A DNA stretch of 33,147 bases from Parcubacteria group bacterium Athens0714_12 (GCA_007378955.1 VMGY01000008.1:1-33147); one strand, 5' to 3'. Positions 6,862 through 17,330 are shown, numbered from the stretch's first letter. Translations and numbers: made by a program. Notes: generated by a model from the sequence alone, not told the origin.

Positions 6862-6948
6862 TCCGTGAAATCACGCCTGTCCCGCACTGAACTTGTTATG
6901 GTGCGGGGCTTCGCGGGAATCCGCCTCAATAGTGGATTATTTCACTGA
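6862..6948 (-). promoter_or_regulatory. palindromic structured leader of the 52-aa/106-aa unit
   Basis: The outer arms GTGAAAT (6865-6871) and ATTTCAC (6939-6945) pair, enclosing a perfect CCCGCAC/GTGCGGG stem (6881-6887 with 6901-6907) and a GGATTCCCGC-like segment. It lies entirely between the promoter at 6961-6989 and the start codon at 6836, so it is transcribed as leader RNA. It may be an RNA control element, or an inserted palindromic repeat of the ATTCCCGC kind. Apart from this and the promoter and hairpin described separately, I see nothing else in 6837-7137. Confidence 0.5.
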
Positions 6949-6960
6949 ATTAATAATTCC

Positions 6961-6989
6961 ATCATAAGCCATTTTTTTTCTTTTGTCAA
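6961..6989 (-). promoter_or_regulatory. strong promoter for the 52-aa/106-aa unit
   Basis: On the minus strand TTGACA (6984-6989), a 17-bp spacer and TATGAT (6961-6966). The start near 6954 gives a leader of about 118 nt. Confidence 0.75.
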
Positions 6990-7027
6990 TGTTTTGCGCG
7001 AGATGAGCGCATTCTTTGGTTTTTCAG

Positions 7028-7063
7028 CCCATTGCCAAAATAAATTTGGCAATGGGTTTTTTT
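7028..7063 (+). terminator. strong terminator with no gene in front of it
   Basis: A perfect 12-bp stem CCCATTGCCAAA/TTTGGCAATGGG (7028-7039 with 7045-7056) with a 5-nt loop is followed by seven T on the plus strand. No plus-strand gene precedes it back to 2230, so it may close a small RNA or stop antisense transcription. Confidence 0.75.
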
Positions 7064-7104
7064 GGATTTTGTAAAATTTACAGATAAAGAAAATTGTTGT
7101 AGAA

Positions 7105-7110
7105 TATAAT
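7105..7110 (+). promoter_or_regulatory. -10 element for the gene at 7138
   Basis: A perfect TATAAT lies 27 bp before the ATG. No good -35 is seen at the right distance, so the promoter assignment is tentative. Confidence 0.4.
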
Positions 7111-7137
7111 AATATCCTTTAAATTTGCCAGATTATT

Positions 7138-7473
7138 ATGAATCAAGAAAAATGGCTGGATTTAAAATTAAAAACTAAAGAAAAATTCGGCATTGCCAAG
7201 GAAAGCTCGGAAGAGTTGGAATTGGCGGAAAAAGAAGACGGGACGAAAATTATGGAAAAGAAAGAAATTATTGAATTTGAATCGCCGATGGGAAGGATAA
7301 AATTGGAAAAAATTTCCAAGCCGAAAGTGATAGGCAAAAAGACCTTGTATTCAAGGCGGATTGGCAGTAATATTGAAGTGAAATATGATTATTCGCCGGA
7401 CGAAATAATCCATCAATTAAAAGCCTACAAACAGGATAATGGCCAATGGCAGGAAATAACATATAATTTTTAA
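7138..7473 (+). CDS. conserved hypothetical protein (111 aa)
   Basis: The 111-residue soluble protein begins MNQEKWLDLKLKTKEKFGI and contains a charged helix (residues 20-42), a beta-strand block (IEFESPMGRIKLEKISKPKV), then KKTLYSRRIGSNIEVKYDY (69-87) and a C-terminal FKAYK/W-like block (HQLKAYKQDNGQWQEI). I recall proteins with this order (a KWxDL start, a GPxGKxKLE strand pair, an SRRIGS motif and a KAYKxD end) as common in CPR genomes, but without a known function. It forms a pair with the gene 13 bp downstream. No Shine-Dalgarno is seen. Confidence 0.7.
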   Translation: MNQEKWLDLKLKTKEKFGIAKESSEELELAEKEDGTKIMEKKEIIEFESPMGRIKLEKISKPKVIGKKTLYSRRIGSNIEVKYDYSPDEIIHQLKAYKQDNGQWQEITYNF

Positions 7474-7486
7474 TAATTTAAGAATT

Positions 7487-7741
7487 ATGCCAGAAGAAAA
7501 ATTAATCGGCAAAATTACCCATTACTTTGACAAAATCGGCGTCGCGGTTTTGGAATTAACCAAGGCCGGCCTGAAAGTCGGCGAGACGATTCATGTTACG
7601 GGCCACGGGGCTGATTTTACGCAAGCAGTTGGTTCAATGCAAGTAGAGCATGAGAATGTAGAAAAAGCGAAAAAAGGCGACGCGGTCGGAATGAAAATTG
7701 ACGAGCCGGTAAAAGAAGGCGCCGAAGTTTACAAAGTTTAA
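7487..7741 (+). CDS. translation elongation factor-like beta-barrel protein (84 aa)
   Basis: The 84-residue protein is a stand-alone beta-barrel resembling domain 2 of EF-Tu and other translational GTPases: LIGKITHYFDKIGVAVLEL, then LKVGETIHVTG and a KKGDAVGMKIDEPVKEG block, matching the pattern G.V.....VG..I.I.G ... D.VG. It has no GTPase domain. Similar short proteins are annotated as translation elongation factor-like, and related barrels occur at the C-terminus of U32 peptidases. Its role is unknown; RNA or ribosome binding is an inference from the fold. It follows the 111-aa gene by 13 bp and is closed by the terminator at 7805-7832. Confidence 0.75.
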   Translation: MPEEKLIGKITHYFDKIGVAVLELTKAGLKVGETIHVTGHGADFTQAVGSMQVEHENVEKAKKGDAVGMKIDEPVKEGAEVYKV

Positions 7742-7804
7742 AAAATCTTTAAAACCAGAATAAATTTTTTTAGGGAGTTAGTTTTTTATTTTTCAAATTC
7801 ATTC

Positions 7805-7832
7805 ACCCGCGTTTTTAGCGCGGGTTTTATTT
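7805..7832 (+). terminator. rho-independent terminator before uvrA
   Basis: ACCCGCG, loop TTTTTAG, CGCGGGT, then a T-rich tract (TTTATTTT). Confidence 0.75.
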
Positions 7833-7857
7833 TAGAGCAAGGTGTTGATACGTGATA

Positions 7858-7886
7858 TTGCTTTATTTTCTTTTTTCTTTTATAAT
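7858..7886 (+). promoter_or_regulatory. promoter for uvrA
   Basis: TTGCTT (7858-7863), a 17-bp spacer and perfect TATAAT (7881-7886). The leader would be about 35 nt. No LexA-type operator is recognised. Confidence 0.65.
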
Positions 7887-7926
7887 TGATAAGAATAAAT
7901 TTTGAGCTTTACTCTCTTTAAGTTTT

Positions 7927-10743
7927 ATGAGTTTAAATTTAAATAAAATTGTTATCAAAGGCGCTCGCGTCCACAATCTCAAGAATATAAGCTTATCTAT
8001 TCCCAAAAATAAATTCGTTATTATCACCGGCATTTCTGGTTCCGGCAAATCTTCATTGGCATTTGACACTATTTACGCCGAGGGCCAAAGAAGATACAGC
8101 GAAAGTCTGTCAAATTACGCCCGCCAATTTTTAAATTTATTAGACAAGCCAGATGTTGACCAAATTGAAGGGCTTTTGCCGACGATTGCCATTAGTCCCA
8201 GGGCAGTTTCGCATAATCCTCGCTCCACCGTGGGCACGGTCACGGAGATTTATGATTATTTGCGTTTGTTTTTTAGTTCCATCGGAAAAATGCATTGCCC
8301 TGATTGCGGACAAGAGCTTTTTTGGAAAAGTTTGGAACAAGTCCAGGAAAAAATTTTTAAAGATTTTTTAAACAAAGAAATTTTTCTTTTGGCGCCCGTC
8401 GTCCAAAATAAGAAAGAAGATATTAAAAATATTCTCGGCGAATTGAAAAAAGCCGATTATTTTAAAGTAAGGTTTGATAGCGTTATTTATTTGATTGAAG
8501 AATTGGAGGCGCGATACATAGATAGTAATAAAAAGCATAATTTAGAAGCCGTCATAGACAAAATAGTTGTTAATAAAAAGAATTATCAGGAGCTGAAAAT
8601 AGCGATTAAAAAAACTTTGGAATTATCTAATGGCTTGGCAATAATTCAGCAAAATAATTCAAACCAAGTAGGCGAAAAAAAAGATTTTTTTTTCAACCAG
8701 CATTATTTTTGTCCCAAATGCAATTTCCAATTTTATAAATTAGAACCGAGAAGTTTTTCTTTTAATAATCCGCAAGGGGCTTGCCCTCATTGCTCCGGTT
8801 TGGGCGAGGTGGCAAAGATAGACCCGTCTTTGCTGGTCGCCAATCCTGATTTGAGCATCGCGCAGGGAGCGGTCAAGCCGTGGTTTAAAATTTATATTCA
8901 GCAAAATAAATTCCTCAAAGCTTTGGAAGATTTGTCCAAGGCGTATAATTTTTCTTTAAACATCGCCGTAAAGAAATTAAAAAAAGAGCATTTAGATGTT
9001 ATTTTATACGGCTGCCGAGAGAAAGGTTTGAAATTTGAAGGGATAATAAATGATTTGGAAAAAAAATATAAAGAAACTCCTTCGGAATATCTGCGAAAAG
9101 AAATTGAAAAATATTTAAGGATTTATCCTTGCCCTCTTTGCCAAGGCAAGCGCTTGAGAAGAGAAATTTTAGCCGTGACGATAGAAGAAAAAAATATTGC
9201 CGATTTGACAAACTTGAGCTTGGAAGAACTTTACAAATTCATAAGCTGGCTGGAAAAAAGATTAAAGGAAAAGGAATTAAAATTTTTTTACCAATGCCTA
9301 AAAGAGATAAAAAACAGGTTAAGCGTTTTAATCCAAATCGGCTTAGATTATTTGACTTTGAATAGAAGCGTTAACACTTTGGCCGGCGGCGAGGCGCAAA
9401 GAATAAAATTGGCCTCTCAAATCAGTTCTCCTTTGAGCGGCTTGATTTATATTTTAGACGAGCCGACAATCGGCCTCCACCAAAAAAATGTCGCTAAGTT
9501 AGTCAGTGTCTTGGAAAAATTAAAAAATTTAGGTAATACGATTATTGCCACTGAGCATGATTCCCAAGTTATTTTGCAAGCTGACCACATTATTGATTTA
9601 GGGCCGGGCGCCGGCGAGCAAGGAGGAGAAATAATCGCGCAAGGCGCGCCTCAAGAAATCAAAAGGAATAAAAAATCTTTAACCGGCGCTTATCTTTCCG
9701 GCCGTTTAAAAATTTTACCCTTAAAAAAAATTCGTTCGGGCAACGGCCAAAAAATTATCATCAAAGGGGCGAGCCAATTTAATTTAAAAAATATTGATGT
9801 GGAAATACCTTTGGGCAGATTAATTTGCTTAACAGGAGTGAGCGGCTCGGGCAAAAGCACATTAATGACGGAAATTTTAGCCAAGGCCTTGGCCCGGAAG
9901 TTTTACAATAATAAGGAAACGCCGGGCAAGCACAAAGAAATTTCAGGCATAAACAATATAGATAAAATGATTAATGTCGACCAGTCGCCGATTGGTCGGA
10001 CGCCGCGTTCCAATCCCGCCACTTATACCGGCGTTTTCAGTTTAATCAGGGATTTTTTCTCCCAATTGCCGGAAGCGAAAATAAAAGGATTTAAGCCCGG
10101 CAATTTCAGTTTTAACGCCGAAGGCAAATGTTTAACCTGCGGCGGCGAAGGTTTTATTAAAATAGGAATGCAGTTTATGCCCAGTGTTTTTATAGAATGC
10201 GATGACTGTCGCGGAAAAAGATATAACAAAGAAACCTTGGAAATTCATCATCAGGATAAAAATATTGCCGATATTTTGGATATGAGCGTTGAGGAATCTT
10301 TAAAGTTTTTTAAGAATATTGAAAATATTTTCTGCAAATTAAAAGTTTTGAGCGAGGTGGGCTTGGATTATTTAAAGCTCGGTCAGCCAGCGCCGGGCCT
10401 TTCAGGCGGCGAAGCGCAAAGAATTAAATTAGCTTCAGAATTATCGCGAAGAAGCACGGGCAAAACTTTATATTTATTGGACGAGCCGACGACTGGCTTG
10501 CATTTTGACGACATAAAAAAACTTTTGGCGGTTTTAAACAGATTAGTGGATATAGGGAATACGGTTTTAGTTATTGAACATAATTTGGAGGTCATAAAAT
10601 GTTGCGATTGGGCGATAGATTTAGGGCCGGAAGGCGGGGATAAAGGCGGTTATTTAATCGGCGCCGGCACGCCCGAAGATTTGATTAAAAATAAAAAAAG
10701 CTACACGGGAAAATACCTCAAACAACTAACAACCTACAACTAA
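7927..10743 (+). CDS. uvrA: excinuclease ABC subunit A
   Basis: The 938-residue protein has the duplicated ABC ATPase layout of UvrA. The first Walker A is GISGSGKSS (35-43), followed by [19 protein letters not shown]. Three CxxC-type zinc modules are present: CPDCG near 119 and CPKC...CPHCSGLG near 258-282; CPLCQGKRL near 400; CLTCGGEGF...CDDCRGKRY near 737-762. Signature motifs [13 protein letters not shown] and [13 protein letters not shown] and Walker B segments [10 protein letters not shown] and [10 protein letters not shown] are intact, as is the second Walker [11 protein letters not shown]. UvrA scans DNA for bulky lesions and loads UvrB. The last residues (KQLTTYN) are encoded by a heptad repeat array that continues past the stop, so the original C-terminus has been replaced or extended. 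The gene has its own promoter and no Shine-Dalgarno. Confidence 0.97.
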   Translation: MSLNLNKIVIKGARVHNLKNISLSIPKNKFVIITGISGSGKSSLAFDTIYAEGQRRYSESLSNYARQFLNLLDKPDVDQIEGLLPTIAISPRAVSHNPRSTVGTVTEIYDYLRLFFSSIGKMHCPDCGQELFWKSLEQVQEKIFKDFLNKEIFLLAPVVQNKKEDIKNILGELKKADYFKVRFDSVIYLIEELEARYIDSNKKHNLEAVIDKIVVNKKNYQELKIAIKKTLELSNGLAIIQQNNSNQVGEKKDFFFNQHYFCPKCNFQFYKLEPRSFSFNNPQGACPHCSGLGEVAKIDPSLLVANPDLSIAQGAVKPWFKIYIQQNKFLKALEDLSKAYNFSLNIAVKKLKKEHLDVILYGCREKGLKFEGIINDLEKKYKETPSEYLRKEIEKYLRIYPCPLCQGKRLRREILAVTIEEKNIADLTNLSLEELYKFISWLEKRLKEKELKFFYQCLKEIKNRLSVLIQIGLDYLTLNRSVNTLAGGEAQRIKLASQISSPLSGLIYILDEPTIGLHQKNVAKLVSVLEKLKNLGNTIIATEHDSQVILQADHIIDLGPGAGEQGGEIIAQGAPQEIKRNKKSLTGAYLSGRLKILPLKKIRSGNGQKIIIKGASQFNLKNIDVEIPLGRLICLTGVSGSGKSTLMTEILAKALARKFYNNKETPGKHKEISGINNIDKMINVDQSPIGRTPRSNPATYTGVFSLIRDFFSQLPEAKIKGFKPGNFSFNAEGKCLTCGGEGFIKIGMQFMPSVFIECDDCRGKRYNKETLEIHHQDKNIADILDMSVEESLKFFKNIENIFCKLKVLSEVGLDYLKLGQPAPGLSGGEAQRIKLASELSRRSTGKTLYLLDEPTTGLHFDDIKKLLAVLNRLVDIGNTVLVIEHNLEVIKCCDWAIDLGPEGGDKGGYLIGAGTPEDLIKNKKSYTGKYLKQLTTYN

Positions 10744-10758
10744 CAACCTACAACTTAT
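10724..10758 (+). repeat. heptad repeat, five units, over the uvrA stop codon
   Basis: Five in-phase units: AACTAAC, AACCTAC, AACTAAC, AACCTAC, AACTTAT. They encode the last UvrA residues, supply its TAA stop, and fill most of the 19-bp gap to the next gene. Confidence 0.75.
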
Positions 10759-10762
10759 ATTT

Positions 10763-11701
10763 ATGCAGGATTTAGAAAAAGCGATTTTAAAAACGATTAT
10801 TTATTTTGATATTTTTAATTACCCTTTGACTTTGCCGGAAATTCATCAATGGCTCGGGATGAAAATTGATTCAGGCGATTTGAAAAATATTTTAGAGCAA
10901 AGCGAATTTTTAAGAAATAAAATAAGCCGAAAAGAAGGATTTTATTTTTTAAACGGCAGAGAAAATATTATTGAAATCAGGAAACAGCGAAATCAAATTA
11001 GCCAGAGGAAAATAAAAAAAGCCAAAAAAATTTGCCAATGGCTTTTATTTTTTAATCCTTTTATTAAAGGCATCGCCATTTGCAATGATTTAGGATATCT
11101 CAACGCGCACGGTGAAAGCGATATTGACCTTTTTATTATTACGCGAAAAAACAGAATCTGGCTGGCGCGTTTTTTTCTTACTCTGCCTTTAAAAATATTT
11201 GGCTTAAGGCCGACCAAGAAAAATAAAAAAGATAAAATTTGTTTAAGTTTTTTCATCGCCGAAGACAATCTTAATTTAGAAAAAATTAAATTAGAAGACA
11301 AGGAAGGCGCGCCGGATATTTATTTTATTTATTGGCTGGTCCAGCTTTTACCCATTTACGGCGAGGAAAATATCTGGCAAGAATTTTATCAAGCCAATGA
11401 TTGGCTCAAAAATTATCTGCCTAATTTTGAATTTAAAGAGTTGAATGAAAAAATTAAATTGCCGAAAATTTCTATGATTATAAGAAATTTTTTTAGACAG
11501 CCGCGCTTGTGTTCAATCAATGGTTTTTTTGAAAAATTTTATAAATTCATCCAATTAAAGATTCTCCCCCGCGAATTAAAAGAAAAAGCGAACCAAAACA
11601 CAGATATAATGATAACTGATAAAATATTGAAGCTTCATTGCCCTGATAAAAGGGAACTTTATCAGACAGCGTTTCTTGACAAAATAAAGCAAAGCTTATA
11701 A
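10763..11701 (+). CDS. nucleotidyltransferase-like protein (312 aa)
   Basis: Residues 1-70 resemble a winged-helix domain (AILKTIIYFDIFNYPLTLPEI, then a REGFYFL-like wing). Residues about 100-130 resemble the Pol beta nucleotidyltransferase motif: GYLNAHGESDIDLFIIT, where DID is the catalytic DxD pair expected after a GS motif. The GS itself is not clear (NDLGYLNAHGESD), so activity is uncertain. The C-terminal half is helical and ends in a Lys-rich region. Proteins with this order occur in Parcubacteria as unassigned nucleotidyltransferases, as far as I recall. It starts 19 bp after uvrA and is probably co-transcribed. The groES promoter overlaps its 3' end, with the -10 sharing its stop codon. 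Confidence 0.6.
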   Translation: MQDLEKAILKTIIYFDIFNYPLTLPEIHQWLGMKIDSGDLKNILEQSEFLRNKISRKEGFYFLNGRENIIEIRKQRNQISQRKIKKAKKICQWLLFFNPFIKGIAICNDLGYLNAHGESDIDLFIITRKNRIWLARFFLTLPLKIFGLRPTKKNKKDKICLSFFIAEDNLNLEKIKLEDKEGAPDIYFIYWLVQLLPIYGEENIWQEFYQANDWLKNYLPNFEFKELNEKIKLPKISMIIRNFFRQPRLCSINGFFEKFYKFIQLKILPRELKEKANQNTDIMITDKILKLHCPDKRELYQTAFLDKIKQSL

Positions 11702-11704
11702 GAT
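11676..11704 (+). promoter_or_regulatory. promoter for groES-groEL
   Basis: Perfect TTGACA (11676-11681), a 17-bp spacer and TAAGAT (11699-11704), inside the end of the preceding gene. No CIRCE inverted repeat (TTAGCACTC/GAGTGCTAA) is present, so HrcA control is not indicated. A second -10-like TATAAT lies at 11722-11727. Confidence 0.7.
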
Positions 11705-11743
11705 ATTTATCATTAAATAGTTATAATTTTAACCAAAAAATCT

Positions 11744-12028
11744 ATGAATTTAAAGCCATTAAACGACAATCTCATTATTAAGCCGATTGAAGAAGTGACC
11801 AAAGGCGGTATTGTTTTGCCGGATTCCGCCAATCGGGAAAAACCGGAAAAGGGAGAAGTTATCGCTGTCGGTTCCGGCAAACTTTTAGAAAATGGGTATA
11901 GAGCGGCGATGAGCGTTAAAATCGGCGACAAAGTTGTTTTTAAAAAATATTCGCCGGACGAGGTTAAAGTTGATGGTCAAGAATTTTTAGTCATCAGCGA
12001 GTCGGATGTGATCGCGGTCATTGAGTAA
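11744..12028 (+). CDS. groES: co-chaperonin GroES
   Basis: The 94-residue protein matches GroES throughout: LKPLNDNLIIKPIEE at the start, then TKGGIVLPDSANREKPEKG corresponding to the mobile loop that contacts GroEL, GEVIAVGSGK, VKIGDKVVFKKY and a closing FLVISESDVIAVIE. It forms the seven-membered lid on the GroEL folding chamber. groEL follows after 164 bp, most of which is a palindromic repeat element. The gene has its own promoter, and no Shine-Dalgarno precedes the ATG. Confidence 0.96.
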   Translation: MNLKPLNDNLIIKPIEEVTKGGIVLPDSANREKPEKGEVIAVGSGKLLENGYRAAMSVKIGDKVVFKKYSPDEVKVDGQEFLVISESDVIAVIE

Positions 12029-12040
12029 AATATTTTAGAA

Positions 12041-12151
12041 TGTCATTGCGAGCGAGACTGCTAGCAGGCAGTCGAGCGTGGCAATCTCGATGGGAGTGCG
12101 ATAGACAACGAGATTGCTTCGTCGCCTCTGCTGAGACTCCTCGCAATGACA
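12041..12151 (+). repeat. palindromic repeat element between groES and groEL
   Basis: The 111-bp element is bounded by perfect 12-bp inverted repeats TGTCATTGCGAG (12041-12052) and CTCGCAATGACA (12140-12151). It holds internal stems GACTGC/GCAGTC (12056-12061 with 12068-12073) and GCAATCTCG/CGAGATTGC (12081-12089 with 12109-12117). It encodes no protein. Related ends occur inside ileS and ppsA. As RNA it would form a large branched hairpin between the two chaperonin genes. Confidence 0.8.
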
Positions 12152-12174
12152 CTTCAGAGCATTTTTTTATTTAA

Positions 12175-13824
<1,650 letters not shown>

Positions 13825-13857
13825 GGAAATTTTCAATTGCTAATTTCTAATACAAAG

Positions 13858-13885
13858 AGCCAGTCTTTTAAAGATTGGCTTTTTG
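13858..13885 (+). terminator. rho-independent terminator after groEL
   Basis: AGCCAGTCTT pairs with AAGATTGGCT (one G-T pair) around a 3-nt loop, followed by TTTTT. Confidence 0.8.
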
Positions 13886-13899
13886 TTATCCATGAAATA

Positions 13900-13908
13900 T
13901 GGTATTAT
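13900..13908 (+). promoter_or_regulatory. extended -10 promoter for the cation exchanger gene
   Basis: TGGTATTAT (13900-13908) is a good extended -10 without a clear -35. The start would fall at about 13915, at or next to the ATG at 13916, which suggests a leaderless message. Confidence 0.45.
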
Positions 13909-13915
13909 AAAAAAT

Positions 13916-14848
13916 ATGTTTTTATTTTGGATTATAATTTTCGCAATTAGTCTTTATATTTTAATTAAGTCAGCTGATTATTTTACTGACTTGGCGGAAA
14001 AATTGGGTTTGATGCTGGGCATGAGTTTGTTTTTAGTCGGCGCTTTGATTGTTACTTTTGGCACTACCTTGCCGGAATTCGCCACCTCATTGCTCGCGGT
14101 TTTTAAAGGCAACACGGAAGTAGTTTCCGGAAATATTTTAGGCACGGTCATTGTCAATATTTTAATCGGGTTTGGGCTGGCTCCTTTGATTTGGAAAAAA
14201 ACAATCAATATAAAATTTGATTTATTACAAGGAGCATTGCCTGTTTTAGTCGTAGCCATGGTAATGGTGATTTTCACCATGGAAGACGGCATCTTGAATT
14301 TTTGGGAGGGTGTTTTATTTATTGCCGGTTTTTTAATTTACTTGATTTACAGCCATTCTATTTATAATTCCACCGCCTTTCCTAAAAAGAAAAGGCCGAA
14401 ATTTTCTATAAAAATACCTCTTTTAATGATTGTTTCTTTATTGGTGATTTTCGCCTCTTCTAAATTTGTGATTGATTCTTTGGTTGAGATAGCAAAAATA
14501 ATCAATATCGGAGCTGGCGTTTTGGCGGCCAGCGTTTTAGCGATAGGAACTTCTTTGCCGGAAATTATGATTGCGATTGTCTGCGTCAGAAAAGAGAAAT
14601 TTGATTTGACTTTAGGAAATATTATCAGCGCGTGGATTTACGACATTTTTTTAATCATAGGCGTATGCGCTTTATTTTCCCCTTTGGTTATTTTGCCTAT
14701 GATTTTAAGTTTAATTATTCCCTTTTGCGTGGTAACGGTAATTTTATATTGGATTTTTTTGGCAGACCGCAGAATTACGCCCATTGAAGGCGGTTTGATG
14801 ATTCTGCTTTACATTTTATATTTGGTTAAATTATTTAATTGGTTTTAA
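13916..14848 (+). CDS. sodium/calcium exchanger family membrane protein
   Basis: About 310 residues with roughly ten hydrophobic segments and the internal duplication of the CaCA superfamily (YrbG-like). The first alpha-repeat reads GTTLPEFATSLLAVFKGN followed by NILGTVIVNILIGFG; the second reads GTSLPEIMIAIVCVRK followed by GNIISAWIYDIFLIIG. The Glu of each LPE is the ion ligand in the family. The following GSN motifs are altered in both halves (GTVIVN and SAWIYD), so ion choice may differ. I chose the ATG at 13916, giving MFLFWIIIFAISLYIL, because an extended -10 lies just upstream; ATG 13892 and TTG 13883 are in frame, but the latter sits in the terminator. ppsA begins 12 bp after the stop and is probably co-transcribed. 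Confidence 0.85.
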   Translation: MFLFWIIIFAISLYILIKSADYFTDLAEKLGLMLGMSLFLVGALIVTFGTTLPEFATSLLAVFKGNTEVVSGNILGTVIVNILIGFGLAPLIWKKTINIKFDLLQGALPVLVVAMVMVIFTMEDGILNFWEGVLFIAGFLIYLIYSHSIYNSTAFPKKKRPKFSIKIPLLMIVSLLVIFASSKFVIDSLVEIAKIINIGAGVLAASVLAIGTSLPEIMIAIVCVRKEKFDLTLGNIISAWIYDIFLIIGVCALFSPLVILPMILSLIIPFCVVTVILYWIFLADRRITPIEGGLMILLYILYLVKLFNWF

Positions 14849-14860
14849 TTTGTTTTTATT

Positions 14861-17305
14861 ATGAAGAATGAAAAATTTATTTTGTGGTTTGATGAAATCG
14901 GCATTAAGGATGTTCCTTTAGTGGGAGGCAAGAATGCTTCTTTGGGAGAAATGTACCAAAAGTTAACTAAAAAAGGAATGATAATTCCGAATGGTTTTGC
15001 GGTGACTAGTTATGCTTATTGGCATTTTTTAAATAATTCACAGTCTAAAAACAGTGTCATCCCGAGTGAAATAAAGGATCCCGTTTCATTAAAAGTAAAA
15101 AATTTAAAGCAAGCGATCAAAGAAATTTTGAAAGACTTGGACACGCAGGATATAAAAAATCTTTCTGAAAGGGGCAAGAAAATCAGAGATTTGATTTTAA
15201 AAGCGGAATTTCCCGAGGACTTAAAAAAAGAAATTATTAAAGCGTATAAAAAACTTTCCCAAGAATACGGCAAAGAAAATTTAGATGTCGCGGTGCGAAG
15301 TTCGGCCACGGCTGAAGATTTGGCGACCGCCAGTTTTGCCGGCCAACAGGAAAGTTATTTGAATATCAAAGGCGAGAAACAGATTTTAGAAGCGGTAAAA
15401 AAATGCATTGCTTCTTTGTTTACCAATCGAGCGATTTCTTATCGCCAGGAAATGGGTTTTGATAATTTAAAAGTCGCTTTATCGGTGGCAGTGCAAAAAA
15501 TGGTTCGTTCGGACAAAGCATCTTCCGGCGTGATGTTTTCCTGCGACACGGAAAGCGGTTTTGCCGACGTGGTTTTAATTAATGCCGCTTATGGCTTGGG
15601 AGAAAATGTGGTTAAAGGCAGAGTCAGCCCGGACCAATATTATGTTTTTGAAACAACTTTAAAAAAAGGATTCAAACCGCTCATCGGCAAAACTTTAGGC
15701 GCTAAAGAGATGCGTTTAATTTATAGCGAAGGAAATGAGCCGACAAAAAATTTGCCCGTGCCAAAAAATGAACAGCAAGAATTCGCTTTAAAAGACGAAG
15801 AGGTTTTGACTTTAGCCAAATGGAGCTGTTTGATTGAAGACCATTATAAAAAATCAATGGATATTGAATGGGCGAAAGACGGCTTGGATGGCAAGCTTTA
15901 TATTTTGCAGGCAAGGCCGGAAACTGTCCAAAGCCAAAAAGAAGCCAGTGTTTTAGAAGATTATATTTTGAAAGAAAAAGGAAAAATTCTTTTTACCGGT
16001 TTAAGCGTGGGCAGCAGAATAGGCCAAGGAAAAGTCAATAGAATAATGGAAGTCAAAGATATTAATAAATTCAAAAAAGGTGAAGTTTTGGTGACTGATA
16101 TGACCGACCCCGATTGGGAGCCGGTAATGAAAATCGCCAGCGCGATTATCACTGATTTAGGCGGCAGGACTTCGCACGCGGCCATTGTTTCTAGAGAATT
16201 GGGCGTGCCTTGCGTGGTTGGCGCAAAAAAAGCCAGCCAAATTTTAAAAACAGGCATGGAAGTGACGGTCAGTTGCGCCGAAGGCGAAGAAGGAAAAATT
16301 TATCAAGGGATTTTGCCTTTTGAAATCAAAAAAACTAACATCGCCAATTTAAAAAAGCCAAAAACAAAAATAATGATGAATTTAGGCGAACCGGACCAGG
16401 CTTTTTCCGCGAGATTTATTCCTAACGACGGCGTTGGACTGGCGAGAGAAGAATTTATTATCAATAATTCCATAAAAATTCATCCTTTGGCTTTGATAAA
16501 TTTTTCAAAAATTAAAGACGAAAAAATTAAAAATAAAATTGAAAAATTGACTTTCGGCTATAAAAATAAAACTCAATTTTATATTGATAAATTAGCCGAA
16601 GGAATCGGAAAAATCGGAGCCGCTTTTTATCCGCGCGACGTGATTGTCAGGTTTTCTGATTTTAAAACTAATGAATACGCTAATTTAATCGGCGGCAAAG
16701 AATTTGAGCCGGAAGAAAGCAATCCCATGATCGGCTGGCGGGGCGCTTCGCGCTATTACGACCCTAAATTTAAATCAGCTTTCGGTTTGGAATGCTTAGC
16801 AATTAAAAAAGTCCGCGAGGAGTTCGGTTTGACTAATGTAATCGTAATGATTCCTTTTTGCCGGACAATAGATGAAGGAAAAAAAGTTTTAAAAATTATG
16901 GAAGAGTATGGATTAAAAAGAGGCAAGAACGGATTGCAAGTTTATGTGATGGCGGAAATTCCCGCGAATATTATTTTAGCGGAAGAATTCGCTAAAATTT
17001 TTGACGGTTTTTCCATCGGTTCAAATGATTTAACTCAATTGACTTTGGGATTAGACAGAGATTCACAGATTGTCAGCCATATTTTTAATGAACGCAATCA
17101 AGCAGTTAAAGATTTGATTAAACAGTTAATTCAAGCATCCCATAAATATAAAAGAAAAGTGGGAATTTGCGGCCAGGCACCGAGCGATTATGTGGAATTT
17201 GCCGAGTTTTTAGTTAAACAAGGCATTGATTCTATTTCCTTAAACCCGGATACAATCATTAAAACAACTTTAGCGATCTTGAAGCTGGAGAAAAGAAGCG
17301 GTTGA
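14861..17305 (+). CDS. ppsA: phosphoenolpyruvate synthase
   Basis: The 814-residue protein carries the PpsA domain order. The N-terminal ATP-grasp has GGKNASLGEM (22-31) and RSSATAEDLATASFAGQQES. The swivelling phosphohistidine domain has GGRTSHAAIVSRELG, with the catalytic His near residue 438. The C-terminal PEP/pyruvate TIM barrel has GWRGASRYY, IPFCRTIDEG, SIGSNDLTQLTLGLDRDS and the catalytic Cys in GICGQAPSDY near 770. It converts pyruvate and ATP to phosphoenolpyruvate, AMP and phosphate, and in fermentative CPR cells may also run in the ATP-forming direction (inference). Residues about 60-80 (SQSKNSVIPSEIKDPVSL) are encoded by part of a palindromic repeat and look like an inserted loop. 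The TGA stop lies within the -35 of the next promoter. Confidence 0.94.
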   Translation: MKNEKFILWFDEIGIKDVPLVGGKNASLGEMYQKLTKKGMIIPNGFAVTSYAYWHFLNNSQSKNSVIPSEIKDPVSLKVKNLKQAIKEILKDLDTQDIKNLSERGKKIRDLILKAEFPEDLKKEIIKAYKKLSQEYGKENLDVAVRSSATAEDLATASFAGQQESYLNIKGEKQILEAVKKCIASLFTNRAISYRQEMGFDNLKVALSVAVQKMVRSDKASSGVMFSCDTESGFADVVLINAAYGLGENVVKGRVSPDQYYVFETTLKKGFKPLIGKTLGAKEMRLIYSEGNEPTKNLPVPKNEQQEFALKDEEVLTLAKWSCLIEDHYKKSMDIEWAKDGLDGKLYILQARPETVQSQKEASVLEDYILKEKGKILFTGLSVGSRIGQGKVNRIMEVKDINKFKKGEVLVTDMTDPDWEPVMKIASAIITDLGGRTSHAAIVSRELGVPCVVGAKKASQILKTGMEVTVSCAEGEEGKIYQGILPFEIKKTNIANLKKPKTKIMMNLGEPDQAFSARFIPNDGVGLAREEFIINNSIKIHPLALINFSKIKDEKIKNKIEKLTFGYKNKTQFYIDKLAEGIGKIGAAFYPRDVIVRFSDFKTNEYANLIGGKEFEPEESNPMIGWRGASRYYDPKFKSAFGLECLAIKKVREEFGLTNVIVMIPFCRTIDEGKKVLKIMEEYGLKRGKNGLQVYVMAEIPANIILAEEFAKIFDGFSIGSNDLTQLTLGLDRDSQIVSHIFNERNQAVKDLIKQLIQASHKYKRKVGICGQAPSDYVEFAEFLVKQGIDSISLNPDTIIKTTLAILKLEKRSG
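15056..15083 (+). repeat. partial palindromic repeat inside ppsA
   Basis: GTCATCCCGAG (15056-15066) and, nine bases on, GGATCCCG (15076-15083) match the first half of the element in ileS. It is translated in frame as about ten residues (near 66-75) of PpsA. Confidence 0.6.
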
Positions 17306-17330
17306 CAAATTCTTAAAAAGCGATTAAATT
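17302..17330 (+). promoter_or_regulatory. promoter of the small-gene unit after ppsA
   Basis: Perfect TTGACA (17302-17307), a 17-bp spacer and TAAATT (17325-17330). The -35 contains the ppsA stop codon. The start would be near 17337. Confidence 0.65.

Noticed and set aside
11700-11744. CIRCE operator before groES
   Set aside because: The TTAGCACTC-N9-GAGTGCTAA inverted repeat is absent.
14861-17305. UGA recoded as Gly or Trp, as in some CPR lineages
   Set aside because: TGA ends ppsA, the 375-aa and the 175-aa genes at sensible places, and conserved Trp and Gly positions use TGG and GGN codons.
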